Source: Streptococcus phocae (GTDB taxonomy: Bacteria > Bacillota > Bacilli > Lactobacillales > Streptococcaceae). From it: a stretch of 48,425 bases of DNA. Shown piece by piece: positions 29,082 through 39,800 of this stretch. Under the pieces are notes generated by a model. The model was not told where the DNA came from, searched no databases, and saw only the letters and a list, made by a program, of their open reading frames with translations. The position numbers and the translations under genes were made by a program. Position 1 is the first letter of the stretch. The number at the start of each line of letters is the position of its first letter. The stretch is taken from positions 1 through 48,425 of the forward strand of contig NZ_LHQM01000015.1 in assembly GCF_001302265.1 (NCBI RefSeq), given 5' to 3'.

Positions 29082-29114
29082 TGCGTGACCTCCTTTCCTT
29101 TGCCTCCCAAACAA

Positions 29115-31373
29115 TTACGCTTGGTCGTGGTTACGACGACGAACCATCACATAGCCCGCACCTACCATGATTGCCAAACCAGCAACGGTAAAGATCACAG
29201 TACCGATACCACCGGTTTGAGGGATGGTTATTTTACGGTTTTTGATTTGAAGAGCGTGTGCATCAGGTGCTTTTTCGGCTACTAATTCATACTTCATTTC
29301 TTTCTCGTAACCTTTATAAGAACCTTTATTAATTTCAAATTTTACATTATTTGACAATTTCCCATAACCAACAGGAGCTGTTTTTTCTTCTAGTTCATAT
29401 GACCCATAGGCTAAACCAGAAACTTCAAATCGACCATCCCCATCAGAGATAAATTCAGTCGCTTCTCCTTTTTCCTCAGCCCATTCATATTTCAACGAAG
29501 CTTGGTTGAAGGCATCATTATATGCCTTTTGAGCTGTATTAATCGCTTTCTTTATATTTTCCCCATTAGTACCCTTTTGTTCTTCTGAAGTTAATTTATT
29601 ATAATCAGCAACTTTCTTGTCCAACTCTTTTTTAGTTTCTTCAAGCATTTTTTTGCTATTGGCTTTAACTGAGTCGTCCTTGGCAACTAGATATTGTTCA
29701 CCTTTCTTCACAAAGAAAACTGCTCCTGGTAAACGTTTAGCACCTGTATCTTTATAATCAGTCTTCACGAAACGTCTTCCACCTACAGCCACTTCTGGAG
29801 AAGTTGGGTGTAGAGGAGTTGGGTTTTCTTTATCTTTAGTATTAGTAATAATAGCTTGATTTGTAATTGAACCAATATTGTTAGGATCTTTTATTTCTGC
29901 ATTATATCCAGCTACACGTTCATATATTTGCCACAAACCATCATTTTGACTTAATCCAGTAAATACTCCATTAAACCCCCCTGTTGCATTAAATTTAACA
30001 CCAGCACCTAAATCAAACACCTGTTCTTTAGTATCATTAGATAATGTTACAGCATACTTGTCATCACCTTTTTGCAAGATATACGTCACTACAACATCAT
30101 TTAGAATAGTATTATCAGGTTTCCAGTTTTTTGTGACTGTTAATTTTTCTGACTGAGGGGTTACTGCTGTAGGACCTTGTTCCACATATGGCTTGTTACC
30201 ATACTCTAACCTAATATCATTCTTTTCAGGAACATCTACAATAGCGTTACCATTAACCGTTGCAGAGTAAGTTAACGTAAACTCAACATCTTTTCCATTA
30301 TTAAGACTTTTTCCTTCTGCATCTTTAGGTTTTGTAACCTCAGTTACTTTTTTTAGACCTTCTTTTGTTAGGTATAAAGTAAATCCTCGGTCATCTGCTA
30401 CAATTTTATAATCGCTATCCGCTTGCATTTGTAAATTTTGTTTTAGGTCTTCTGAATACTTAGCATTAATAATAATACTGCCACTCTCCAAAGTAAGACC
30501 ATTGGTCATACTATCTTTCCAGACCAACTTGCCATACTCAGTTCCTGCATTTACTTTTGTTTTTACTTCATATGGAATTATTTGACCAATGGATGCTGTT
30601 GCTCTGAATGTAGTTTGATTGTTGTATTGCGCTCTACCTTCAATATTTGTCTTGCCATCTTCACTCATCAAATCCTTATTTTGACCAAAACCTTTTGCAA
30701 TTTCTGGCTTATCCTCTGTATTTTTAGGATATACATGAGCATCTTTCACTATACCTTTTTTATTGACAATAGGCAATTCAATCTCTACAGGTACAGCTTT
30801 AGAATCTGCTAAAATTTCTCCATTTTCCCCCATGTAAGTAGATTTTTCTTTAACTTCAACAATTCTGTACTTTCCTTCTGGTAAACTGCCTGTATTAAAT
30901 TTTGCTCCTTCGTTACCTGTTAACATACCGTGAAGATGCTTCTTATAATATTCTTCTTGTTCTTTATTGCTCTTGTCTTCTAACATTTGACCTAAGTAGT
31001 TAATATAGCGCCACTTGCCAGAATATTCATCTTGCTTTTGCCATGCAAAATAGGCACCTGAAATTTCTTTAGAAGAATCTCCAAAGAAATTTTTTATAGT
31101 GGATTTTTGTTCTTTCCCTTCTACAGCATCTTCTAATTTTCTACCAATATACTTTGTGCCATCAAAACCTTCTACTCCTGGGAATATTTCTTCACCTTTT
31201 TGATTTTTCGCATTAAATTTTTCTTTATCCATTACAATTTTATGTAAAGTAACCGTTTGGGTTTTAGTTGCAGGTTTAGCTTCATTCTCCCTCGCCATTA
31301 CCGCAAACGCTGGCATCAGCACTCCAAATACCAACAGCGCCGCTGCTAATATGTTTAATAATTTTGTTTTCAC
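29115..31373 (-). CDS. Major backbone pilin
   Basis: A 752-residue backbone pilin. Signal peptide ends near MPAFA-VMA. The pilin motif DAHVYPKN places the polymerising lysine at Lys217; the E-box YELEEKTAPVGY has its glutamate at 663; the sorting signal is IPQTG at 717-721 with a GLAIMVGAGYVM helix and a basic tail. Several Cna-B-like domains with isopeptide bonds are expected. The start is GTG 31373 with AAGGAGA. Roughly 29280-31260 is markedly richer in AT than the gene ends, which code for the signal peptide and sorting signal, pointing to allelic replacement of the exposed part. It is larger than RrgB or GBS BP-80. Confidence 0.94.
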   Translation of the reverse strand: MKTKLLNILAAALLVFGVLMPAFAVMARENEAKPATKTQTVTLHKIVMDKEKFNAKNQKGEEIFPGVEGFDGTKYIGRKLEDAVEGKEQKSTIKNFFGDSSKEISGAYFAWQKQDEYSGKWRYINYLGQMLEDKSNKEQEEYYKKHLHGMLTGNEGAKFNTGSLPEGKYRIVEVKEKSTYMGENGEILADSKAVPVEIELPIVNKKGIVKDAHVYPKNTEDKPEIAKGFGQNKDLMSEDGKTNIEGRAQYNNQTTFRATASIGQIIPYEVKTKVNAGTEYGKLVWKDSMTNGLTLESGSIIINAKYSEDLKQNLQMQADSDYKIVADDRGFTLYLTKEGLKKVTEVTKPKDAEGKSLNNGKDVEFTLTYSATVNGNAIVDVPEKNDIRLEYGNKPYVEQGPTAVTPQSEKLTVTKNWKPDNTILNDVVVTYILQKGDDKYAVTLSNDTKEQVFDLGAGVKFNATGGFNGVFTGLSQNDGLWQIYERVAGYNAEIKDPNNIGSITNQAIITNTKDKENPTPLHPTSPEVAVGGRRFVKTDYKDTGAKRLPGAVFFVKKGEQYLVAKDDSVKANSKKMLEETKKELDKKVADYNKLTSEEQKGTNGENIKKAINTAQKAYNDAFNQASLKYEWAEEKGEATEFISDGDGRFEVSGLAYGSYELEEKTAPVGYGKLSNNVKFEINKGSYKGYEKEMKYELVAEKAPDAHALQIKNRKITIPQTGGIGTVIFTVAGLAIMVGAGYVMVRRRNHDQA

Positions 31374-31639
31374 TATTCTCTCCTTATGTTATGTGTTTTG
31401 GTTTGTTCGGTGTTGACCTGGGTCAACCGTGTTGCCATGTATCTTTGAAATCGTCTGAATAGACTCCCCCCTTTTTCAAAGAATTGTGCTGTTTGGATAT
31501 CTTTTTGTTACTAACGTATTTATGGCCACCCTAGAGGCAACCCCTAGCCTGCTGGCTTGTCAACGGTCATGTGACACACGCCACACGCCTCACGACTCAC
31601 GACACCAGCTAGACCACTTATGTGCTAGACGCTTACGCC
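31374..31639 (-). promoter_or_regulatory. Leader/intergenic segment before the backbone pilin, with hairpin
   Basis: It holds a perfect palindrome, GTTGACC-tg-GGTCAAC (31412-31427), 40-55 bp before the pilin start. In RNA it could fold as GTTGAC-CCAG-GTCAAC. No T-run follows, so it is not a simple terminator. A C6 run lies at 31466-31471. I see no clear terminator after the tip gene and no strong promoter, which suggests read-through from the tip adhesin. Confidence 0.45.
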
Positions 31640-34600
31640 TTAGTGCCTAACAGCCCTACGTCTCAGCATCATCGCCAAAGCACCTGCCATCACAGACACA
31701 CCCACAAGAGTAAATACAGTCCTACCCATACCACCAGTCTTAGGATACTCACCTTTTTTAAAGTTTTTCACCGTTATCTCAATTTGAGTAATGTCTTTGG
31801 TTGGATTGTTCAGCTCTATAAAGTTCTTACCTTTGCCATCAATCGTTACTTTTCCTTTTTCATCTATCGTCAAAGTAACCTCAGGAATGGTGTAATAATT
31901 TTCAGGTGCTTTTTCTTCCTTAAGGATGTATTTACCAGATTTAATACCTTCAAACTCTAGGCTGTGGTCTTTGCCTTGAGTTTCTAGTTTGTGCTCCTCA
32001 CCTTTAGAGTTTTTTACAAGTTCTTTACCATCCTTATCATATAAACCAAAAGTTGCAGTGAGACCTTTTTCCTTGTCCCTACCATCACGCTTCAAGATTT
32101 TAAGATTGAAGTGTTTTTGGTTTTTAAGCACAAAGGTATTGCCTTTTTCTTTATCAACTGGTTGTTTGTTAGATTCTTTAACCTCAACTTCTTTACCTTC
32201 TTGGTCTGTGACAGTCACCTTACCTTTTTTATCCACCATAACCTTCCATGGTTCCTGCGGTAGAGCATAACCTGGTTTAGCTTGTGTTTCATACAGGTCA
32301 TAAGTTTTATCTTTTTGAAGGTATTTAAAGGTTAGTTGACCATTTTTAGTGGTTCCTTTCTCCCAGACTTTTTCTTTCGCTTTGTCATTTTCTCTGTACA
32401 AAGCAAATTTAACACCATCAAGTTTAATAGTAGGATCCTTAGCATCCACTTTTTCAATGGTCATCGGAACCGTACGAACTTGAATAACGGGGTGTTTATA
32501 TGGGAGATTATGTTGACGACCATCAGCCATATAATCTACAGTAGCGTTGTCATTAGACCTTAGACCATCATAACCAGAGCTAGTATTATTCTCCAGGTAG
32601 TCCGTTCCGCTATTCCCTTGCTCATCGTATTTGCCTTCCAAATTTTTATACTTTTCATAGGCTTCATCTGAGGCTTTTACATTAAAAGATACAGTATATG
32701 TATACTTATCGTCTATTCTGTAATTTTTGTGAAATACTAACGTAACTTTTCCTGAGCTGGTTTTTGTTTTTATATTATCAAACTTAACCTCTTGTATAAC
32801 TTCTTTTCCTATCTCAGTTACGCTTTTATTTTCGTATAAAACTTCAACTTTATCATTCGTTTTTAGTTTTCTGGTAACCTTTACATCAGGCTGTTTTTGA
32901 TAATAATCAACATATCGACTCAAATTGTCTGAAATCTTTAACTCAGAAATTTTACTATTTTCAACAATTGTACTCAAGGTATTTTCTATTTCGCCCGTCT
33001 TTGTAATACCGTAGTAGTAGTCTTTCCCTGAAAGATATCTCAAAACTACTGGGCTAGAACTTGCTGTTTCTTTATTAATATCTTTTGATACACCTAACGA
33101 ATAAGTAGTAACCTGTGGATTATCTTTTCGAAAGTTATCAATAGCAACATTAGTACCGGTTTGAGATGCTATAACATTATTTATATCTGCCGCACTCCCA
33201 TTTCCATGTCGATATCTATTTTCTCCAAAATAAAAAGTAGGAACACCATCACTGATGAAAATCATAATTTTTCGTCTATCATCATTTTTAACAGCTTTAA
33301 ACATTTCACTAGCTTTTAACAGAGCAGCATGGTAGTTAGTACCATTATTGATACGTGCACCTAACTTATGTGGCTCCAAATAGGCTGAGCTCCCCCACTC
33401 TTTCAAAACTTCCGCATCATTACTATCCTCAATTAATGGTTGATAAAAACCTCCATTAGCTGTTTTTTGCCAAATGCCTTTTGGGTATTCAACACTACCT
33501 TGAAAACCAATAACCGCTAATCTATTTTCAGAATTTATATCTAAAAACTTTTGTAATAGCCCTGAAGTTCCTAACAAAGCATTTTCTACTACTCTATCGC
33601 GAGCACCACTTTTATCTACATTAACTCGTTTTTTATAGTAATAAATAGAAGTGTTATTTGGATAATAACTGTATCCCTTAAATTCATTAAAATTTACCAC
33701 ACCTTTATTATCCCATCCATATTGGGTCATTTCATAGTGTTGATACTCATACTTGATATCACTTCCTAGAGGCTCTTTCATACTTCCTGATCTATCAACA
33801 ACAACAAGTACATCAAGGGCTTCCTTAGTTCCAGTCATGTCAAGATATAGGCGGTAAAGATCTTCTAATTCTTCCTTATCTTTAGGATTATCGTCTACAG
33901 TTGTGTCTTTATTATCACCACTATCACCAAGGTAATCAATTTGTTTATGATGCTCGATATTGCCCTTATCAACTTTTTTTTCCGGCTCAACACTTCTTGG
34001 TTGAACACTCCGTTTATTTCGAGCACTTCGAGGAACTGGGGCTTGTAATAGTGAGCGTTTAAAGCGAGACCGTTTGACTGTCTTACCATCCTCTCCTCCA
34101 CTTTGTGCTGACCCAAAGCTTCTTGCTACTTTTGCCGGTAACATCGGAGCGAGATCGAGTGGTTTGCTTGAGCGTAGGTAGACCTTAATCACGTTTTCTG
34201 AATACTTGCCATCGCGCGCATGGTTGACGGCTTCGTAGTTGCCATAGAGCATTTCTTTTGTCTCAAATGTCTCAGTGTTTGCTTTTTGATACTCTGTTTT
34301 AACAACTTTGTAGTCGTCAGACAGGTAGTCGATAATGGTAAACTCTTTTTGCCAAACAAAGAGATTTTTAATCGTCTCAACTTCCTCAAAGTCGGCAGAC
34401 TCAAACGTGCTTTCTATGGTATCTTCCTTTGGTTGCAAGACCTTAATCGTGACAGGCTTGCGGTAGGGACTGAGCTGGTCTGTTTTTTCTTGCTCTGTTG
34501 TCCCATCTAGGACGAGTTTCCCATAGTCCTCGAGGTCTAACTCTGTTTTTTCTTGGAGTTTTGTTGTCCTTGCGATAATGATACGGGTGCTCGGCTGGGT

Positions 34601-35221
34601 TACTTTTCCTTTATAGGATAATTTTGTAACCTTTTGAGCCTGACCTTCCTCTTTAGCCAGAGCAACTTTCTCTGCATCCACCACGCTCACCTCATCAGAT
34701 TCATTCGTGAGGATACCGATTTTGAGGTTCTTATCCTTTTCGGTTAAACCTGCTAGCGCTAGCCCGTCTTTAAAGGTTAGGGTCACGCCGAGGTTATCCG
34801 AGGCGGGGAGATTCGTGAGGTCTATGATTTGCGCATCTGTGATTTTTAAGGATTGCTTTTTCAACTCCTGTGACAGTTTGTCCAGGTCTTGGTCATTACG
34901 CTTGGTGGCGTCTGAGGTTTCGAGACTAGCTAGTGATGCCGTTGCTTTCTCAAAGCCTTCTGCAGATTTTTCAGCATCTAGTGTGACCGTGATATCACCC
35001 GTCTGTTTAGTTGAGACCACTGTTGGGGACGACCGAGCCTTTTCAGGTTCTTTGGGGGCTAAATCTGCACTTGATGGCGACGCCCTTTGTCCAGACGGAT
35101 TCTGATGCGTCTCTACGTGTTCTGTCATTGAGGCAACTTGAGCTACAGGCAAGGCCAACTGCGAAAAAATAAGCCCTGCAGTGGCTACCAGGCTGATTAG
35201 TTTATAATCTATTTTTTTCAT
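31640..35221 (-). CDS. Pilus tip adhesin with VWA domain (RrgA/GBS104-like)
   Basis: An 1193-residue surface adhesin. Order: signal peptide (1-28); a domain of about 320 residues of unknown function that is shared with the paralogue at 36895; an Arg/Ser/Pro-rich linker (about 365-415, KRSRFKRSLLQ and further); the hallmark EHHKQIDYLGD; a VWA domain with MIDAS Asp476, Ser478, Ser480 (VVVDRSGSM); two Cna-B domains with E-boxes YDLYETQAKPGY and YILKEEKAPENYY; and sorting signal YPKTG (1159-1163). First gene of the pilus operon, divergent from the AraC regulator. Its Shine-Dalgarno is poor (GAGAG, about 15 bases away). The VWA half is AT-rich compared with the N-terminal half. Binds host matrix or cells by analogy only. 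Confidence 0.93.
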   Translation of the reverse strand: MKKIDYKLISLVATAGLIFSQLALPVAQVASMTEHVETHQNPSGQRASPSSADLAPKEPEKARSSPTVVSTKQTGDITVTLDAEKSAEGFEKATASLASLETSDATKRNDQDLDKLSQELKKQSLKITDAQIIDLTNLPASDNLGVTLTFKDGLALAGLTEKDKNLKIGILTNESDEVSVVDAEKVALAKEEGQAQKVTKLSYKGKVTQPSTRIIIARTTKLQEKTELDLEDYGKLVLDGTTEQEKTDQLSPYRKPVTIKVLQPKEDTIESTFESADFEEVETIKNLFVWQKEFTIIDYLSDDYKVVKTEYQKANTETFETKEMLYGNYEAVNHARDGKYSENVIKVYLRSSKPLDLAPMLPAKVARSFGSAQSGGEDGKTVKRSRFKRSLLQAPVPRSARNKRSVQPRSVEPEKKVDKGNIEHHKQIDYLGDSGDNKDTTVDDNPKDKEELEDLYRLYLDMTGTKEALDVLVVVDRSGSMKEPLGSDIKYEYQHYEMTQYGWDNKGVVNFNEFKGYSYYPNNTSIYYYKKRVNVDKSGARDRVVENALLGTSGLLQKFLDINSENRLAVIGFQGSVEYPKGIWQKTANGGFYQPLIEDSNDAEVLKEWGSSAYLEPHKLGARINNGTNYHAALLKASEMFKAVKNDDRRKIMIFISDGVPTFYFGENRYRHGNGSAADINNVIASQTGTNVAIDNFRKDNPQVTTYSLGVSKDINKETASSSPVVLRYLSGKDYYYGITKTGEIENTLSTIVENSKISELKISDNLSRYVDYYQKQPDVKVTRKLKTNDKVEVLYENKSVTEIGKEVIQEVKFDNIKTKTSSGKVTLVFHKNYRIDDKYTYTVSFNVKASDEAYEKYKNLEGKYDEQGNSGTDYLENNTSSGYDGLRSNDNATVDYMADGRQHNLPYKHPVIQVRTVPMTIEKVDAKDPTIKLDGVKFALYRENDKAKEKVWEKGTTKNGQLTFKYLQKDKTYDLYETQAKPGYALPQEPWKVMVDKKGKVTVTDQEGKEVEVKESNKQPVDKEKGNTFVLKNQKHFNLKILKRDGRDKEKGLTATFGLYDKDGKELVKNSKGEEHKLETQGKDHSLEFEGIKSGKYILKEEKAPENYYTIPEVTLTIDEKGKVTIDGKGKNFIELNNPTKDITQIEITVKNFKKGEYPKTGGMGRTVFTLVGVSVMAGALAMMLRRRAVRH

Positions 35222-35581
35222 TATTTTTAGGTAACTCTCTCTTTTTTTGTTTCCATTACAAATATTTTCAACAATATCATACTCTATTTAACCATTTAAT
35301 CCTGGCAAATGGTAGCGATTTTATTAAATAGTCAGTTTTTACTCTTTTAAACGCTATTTTCAATATTGTCTAAGCAGTAATATTAGCGAATGCTTGTTAA
35401 ATCAATAAATACCGCTATAATATGGTAATAAATAGTTTGCTTCATTTTTTACTTTTTATTCTCTTTTTTACCGAAATAACGCTTTTGTCAAAATCTATTC
35501 CATTGACAAGACACCTGCTTTTTATTAGAATACTTGATAGTTTGCTCGAAAGTACTAATAACAATAAAGGTGGCCAAAACT
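35222..35581. promoter_or_regulatory. Divergent regulatory region between tip adhesin and AraC regulator
   Basis: On the plus strand TTGACA (35503-35508), 17 bp, TAGAAT (35526-35531) is a strong promoter for the regulator, with a start near 35538. On the minus strand the tip gene has TATGAT (about 35277-35282) with no good -35, as expected for an activated promoter. TAGCG or CGCTA occurs four times (35313, 35352, 35384, 35413). ATGGTAGCGAT at 35309-35319 lies just beyond the -35 position and recurs inside the regulator gene at 35679-35689; these are candidate AraC-family binding sites. Confidence 0.6.
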
Positions 35582-36787
35582 TTGACTTCTCTTGATTTCA
35601 AGCATGTTCATGCTCTGCATACCCTATCTCAATTACCAGTTTTGGTAATTTCAAAAAAAAGCGAACTCATCCAATCCTATGGTAGCGATCGCTATATAGT
35701 GCCCTACTACCAAGTCATTGATCAGCTCAATCTGACCTTAAAGGATGACTTTGACAGTTATCAGGGCCTTTTGGAGGAGACATTTTTAGTATTTCCGGTG
35801 TGTAAGCACTTTCTATCAATAGGACCTTTCTACACGCGCCGCCTAGAAACGGCCTATCAGGAAGGTCTGGTAGAGCGATTCTTGGAAAGTCATCCCGGCA
35901 AGCATAAGGAATGCCTCATGGCTTATATGAAATCAGTCCCTTGCTTTTCAGCGGAGGATATCCTTAGCCTGATCATTACGGTGGACGCTTTTTTCCAGAC
36001 CTCCTTTGAAAAAACCAGCAAGCAGGCCGTTGCCAAGCTCATCAAAGAATCCAAAGAAATCCTCACAGACCCAGAAACCATTGCTAATCTTGAGTTAGAG
36101 GGTTCCACATCATCTCATTTGCCAAACACGCTCAGCTACCTCAATCATATCATCAGCCTGGTCAAGCTGGGCAACACCGACCTGTTGCGCAAAGAAATCA
36201 ACAAACTCTCCCTTTCAGGGATATCCTCATCGTCTATCTCAGCTTTACGTGCTGAAAAGAATCTCTCTATTGTCTACTTGACCAAGCTCTTAGAGTTGAG
36301 CTTTGCGGAGAGTACCGATGTGGCGAGAAACTACGAGCTAGCCAAGCACTTTATGAAACTGACCGAAGAGGCTATCGACCTGATCGAAGTATTACGGGTG
36401 CGGGCTGCTGCTATTATTAGTTTTTCAGAGTCCTTGGCGAACAAGAGTACCTCTGATAAAAAACAGATTTTTGACAGCATTCTCCACTATGTGAGTAGTC
36501 ACATATACTCCAAGCTCAAGGTCTCAGACATCGCTAGTCACCTCTACATCTCTGAGTCTCACTTACGATCAATTTTCAAGCGCTACTCAGACATCTCTCT
36601 ACAAAGCTATATCCTAAAATCCAAGGTCCAGGAGGCCAAAATCCTCCTCAAACGTGGCATGCCAGTCGGCGAAGTGGCCAAGATGCTTCATTTCTATGAC
36701 ACCACGCACTTTTACAAAACCTTTAAAAAATACACTGGCATGACCTCAAACGAATACCTCACCAATTACCGTAAAAACCACAAATAA
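35582..36787 (+). CDS. AraC-family regulator of the pilus island
   Basis: A 401-residue AraC/XylS-type regulator. The last 100 residues hold the double helix-turn-helix (LKVSDIASHLYISESHLRSIFKRYSDISLQSYILKSKVQEAKILL and GEVAKMLHFYDTTHFYKTFKKYTGMTSNEYL). The first 290 residues match no domain that I can name. The start is TTG 35582: AAGGTGG is eight bases upstream, and the mapped promoter would begin transcription near 35538, which excludes the longer frame. It is divergent from the tip adhesin and convergent with the second adhesin. AraC-type control resembles GBS PI-1 and MsmR, not RofA/RlrA. Probably an activator. Confidence 0.9.
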   Translation: MTSLDFKHVHALHTLSQLPVLVISKKSELIQSYGSDRYIVPYYQVIDQLNLTLKDDFDSYQGLLEETFLVFPVCKHFLSIGPFYTRRLETAYQEGLVERFLESHPGKHKECLMAYMKSVPCFSAEDILSLIITVDAFFQTSFEKTSKQAVAKLIKESKEILTDPETIANLELEGSTSSHLPNTLSYLNHIISLVKLGNTDLLRKEINKLSLSGISSSSISALRAEKNLSIVYLTKLLELSFAESTDVARNYELAKHFMKLTEEAIDLIEVLRVRAAAIISFSESLANKSTSDKKQIFDSILHYVSSHIYSKLKVSDIASHLYISESHLRSIFKRYSDISLQSYILKSKVQEAKILLKRGMPVGEVAKMLHFYDTTHFYKTFKKYTGMTSNEYLTNYRKNHK

Positions 36788-36796
36788 ACCAGACCC

Positions 36797-36893
36797 AAAC
36801 AATCGCCACAGACTTCTGTCGTCACGCGCGATTGCTTCTTTTATTGACTGCAGCAGCAAAAAGCCAATCACCTAGACTGTGATTGGCTTTTTT
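36797..36893. terminator. Terminators between the AraC gene and the second adhesin
   Basis: A first hairpin (CAATCGC with GCGATTG, about 36800-36835, then CTTCTTTT) follows the regulator. A second, perfect one, AAAAAGCCAATCAC with GTGATTGGCTTTTTT (36858-36893), is bidirectional and ends both convergent genes. Confidence 0.88.
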
Positions 36894-36894
36894 G

Positions 36895-39800
36895 TTAGAT
36901 TTGACCGTATCGCTTGGTGCCATAATAGGCTAGAGCCGACAAACTTGCGGCCATGAGCCCTATCAAGAGATAGAGGAAAATTCCTGGTCCACCTGTGGTA
37001 GGGAGGTTGATTTTTTGGTTGTTAAGAACATATCTGTCACCTGTTAGCGTGAGGCTAGCACCTGCCTGGTCGAGGACGGTGACTTTTCCGTCATCAGCTA
37101 GACGAATGGTCCAGGGCGCACTGGGCAGGGCGTAGCCTTCCTTGGCCTTTTTCTCATAGAGGTAGTAGGTTTTCCCTCTCTGGAGGTAATCAAAGGTAAG
37201 CTTACCATCCATTGCGGTTGTTCCACTTGCCCAGATTGTTTTTTTATCGTCCGTTCGTAGCTCAAAGGCAACACCGTCAAGGGTCTGCTCCTTGTTTTTG
37301 GCGTCAACCTTGAGTAAAGGCAGAGATATCGGGGTTATCTGGAGAACGGGGTGCCCATAGGTCAGGTCATATGGGCGGCCATCAGCAGTATAATGAATGC
37401 CTGCATTAGTGTTTGTGGGCAAGCCTTTTTTACCCGAACTAGCTGTTTTACCATCATAGTCGGTATCCTTGTCCCCTGTGTCAGGATAAGTGCCTTTTCC
37501 ATCTCTATATGCCTCATAAGCTTTGTCAGAGGCCTTGACGTTAAAGGACACCGTGTAGGTATAGTTGTCATCGACCCTGTAAGTAGGGTTAAAAACCAGG
37601 CTCACTCTGCCTGAGCTAGCGTTACTGCTAGCCGTCTCAAAGCCTACGCTTTTGATGATAGCTTTGCCCTTATCTGTTATTTCTTTATCTTGGTAAAGGA
37701 TTTCCTTGTCCGAGGGATTGGTTTTTGAGATTTTTGTGACCAAAAGGTCTGGTTGCTTAGCGTAATAGTCCACGTACTGGCTCAGATCATCCGAGATGGT
37801 AATATTAGAGACCTTGCTAGATTCCACGATATCGTTTAGGGTGGTCGCCAAGGTGTCAACATTTGTGATACCTGAATAGTTAGCCTCCCCCGAGAGATAG
37901 CGGAGCACAACTGGGCTAGAGCTGGCAGTATTGCTGTTGATGTCTTTTGAAACCCCTAGTGCGTAGGTGGTCACGTCAGGATGCTGTGCTTTAAAGACAT
38001 CAATAGCTGTCTTGGTGCCTTCTTGCACTGTTGCGATGTTGTTTTTATCTCTTGAGCTACCATTTCCTGCACGGTACTGGTCAGCACCAAAGTAAAAGGT
38101 GGGCACCCCATCACTGATGAAAATCATGATTTTGCGACGGCCGTCATCTTTTAGCTCTGTCAGCATGGTACTGGCCTTTAGTAGAGCCGCGTGGTAGTTG
38201 GTACCGTTATTGTTTAGGGCTGTTAGCTTGCCAGAATCAAGCTCTGCCGTACTACCCCATGGTTTTAGCACTTGGGCATCTCGGCTATCAGCTACCGAGG
38301 GCTGATTAAACCCTCCGTTAAGGGTTGGTTGCCAGTTTCCTTGTTGGTAGTCAACACTTCCTTGAAAGCCAACAACCGCAACCTTGTTTTTAGGATTGAT
38401 GTTTAAAAATTTTTGTAGCAGTCCTTCTCCTCCCAGGAGCGCCGTCTTAACGGCTGCGTCTCGAGTCCCACTGGTGTCAACATTGACACGCCCTCTGTAA
38501 TAGTATACATCGCCATTTGTAGGTTGGTACTGGCGCCCTTGGTAGCTGTCAAATCTCACCAGGCCGTTATTGACCCAGCGGTTGTAACGATTAAGAGAGT
38601 AATGTTGGTATTGGTAGCGATAGTCTGTCCCGATAGGGTCTTGCATGCTTCCTGATTTGTCAACAACGACGAGCACATCCAGGGCTTCTTTTCGTCCTGT
38701 CATATCCAGATAGAGGCGGTACAGGTCTGAGGTTTCCCCTGTTTGACCTGCATCATCGACTGAGGTATCAGGATTATCCGCCTGTTGACCATTATCTCCT
38801 AGGTAATCGATGCGCTTGTGGTGCTCGATGACTTCTGTGTCACTGGTTTCAGCCTTGAGGACTGGCTTTAAAGCCCTAGGACCTGGCAGTAGTGACCTGC
38901 GAAAGCTTGGCGGGGCTGAGTTTCCCCTGCTTAGGGCAGCTCTGAAGCCTCTTGGCTCTAGGATACCTGCTTGTTGCGTCAGCATAGGCAGAAAGCTCAG
39001 AGGCTGTTTCGAGCTAAGGTAGATGTTGATTACATTTTGTGCAGAGAGTCCTTTATCATCAGTCTGAGGGGCTACTTTATAGTCGCCAAACAGCATCTGA
39101 TTTTCTAAGATCCTACTGGTGTGGGCTCGTTGATAGGCTACCTTGACAACATCGTAGTCATCAGACTGATAGTCAATAACGCCAAACTTAGTTTGCCAGG
39201 TAAACAGACTACTCAGGCTGGTAACCTCTGTAAAGTCTGCCGAATCACTGGTGCTTTCGATGGAGCCTAGTTTAGGCAAGAAAACCTTGACAGTAATGTC
39301 TCTGTGTTGAGGATTGGGTTGATGATTGACGTTCTTGATTGCAACCGTGCTGTCCAAGGTCAAACTGCCATAGTCTGATAGCTCAAGAGTCGTTGCTATT
39401 TCTAGCGGCTCGGTGGTGGCTATGATGAGTTGATGAGCTTTCGGAGCCGTGTAGGTTAACCCAGATAGGAGCTGTTTTTTATCTGCTGTAACCAGGGTCT
39501 GATTGGTTTTATCTGTGTCTATCAACGTTATCGGCTGCCCATCACTAGTGAGGATACCTAATCTCAGCGTTTTGTCCGACAAACCGTTGAGAGCAAGGCC
39601 CTGCTCAAAAGCAAGCTGGGTTTCCAGCTGATCAGAATCCCCTGGATAAGCAGTCTCGATGGCCTGGATGTCAACAAGTCTGAGATTTTCGCCGGCTAAG
39701 GCTTGAGACATCTCCGCAAAGGCTCTGTAATATTGATCTAGGTCTGTAGGGGTTTTGCGCTGGTTAAGGCGAGCAATCACTGACTCAGTTGCTAAAACGG

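Noticed and set aside
31390..31415. PurBox-like ACACCGAACAAAC before the backbone pilin
   Set aside because: Two mismatches to the consensus, wrong distance to any promoter and no purine link.
31466..31471. C6 tract as phase-variable promoter spacer
   Set aside because: Only six bases and not between recognisable -35 and -10 elements.
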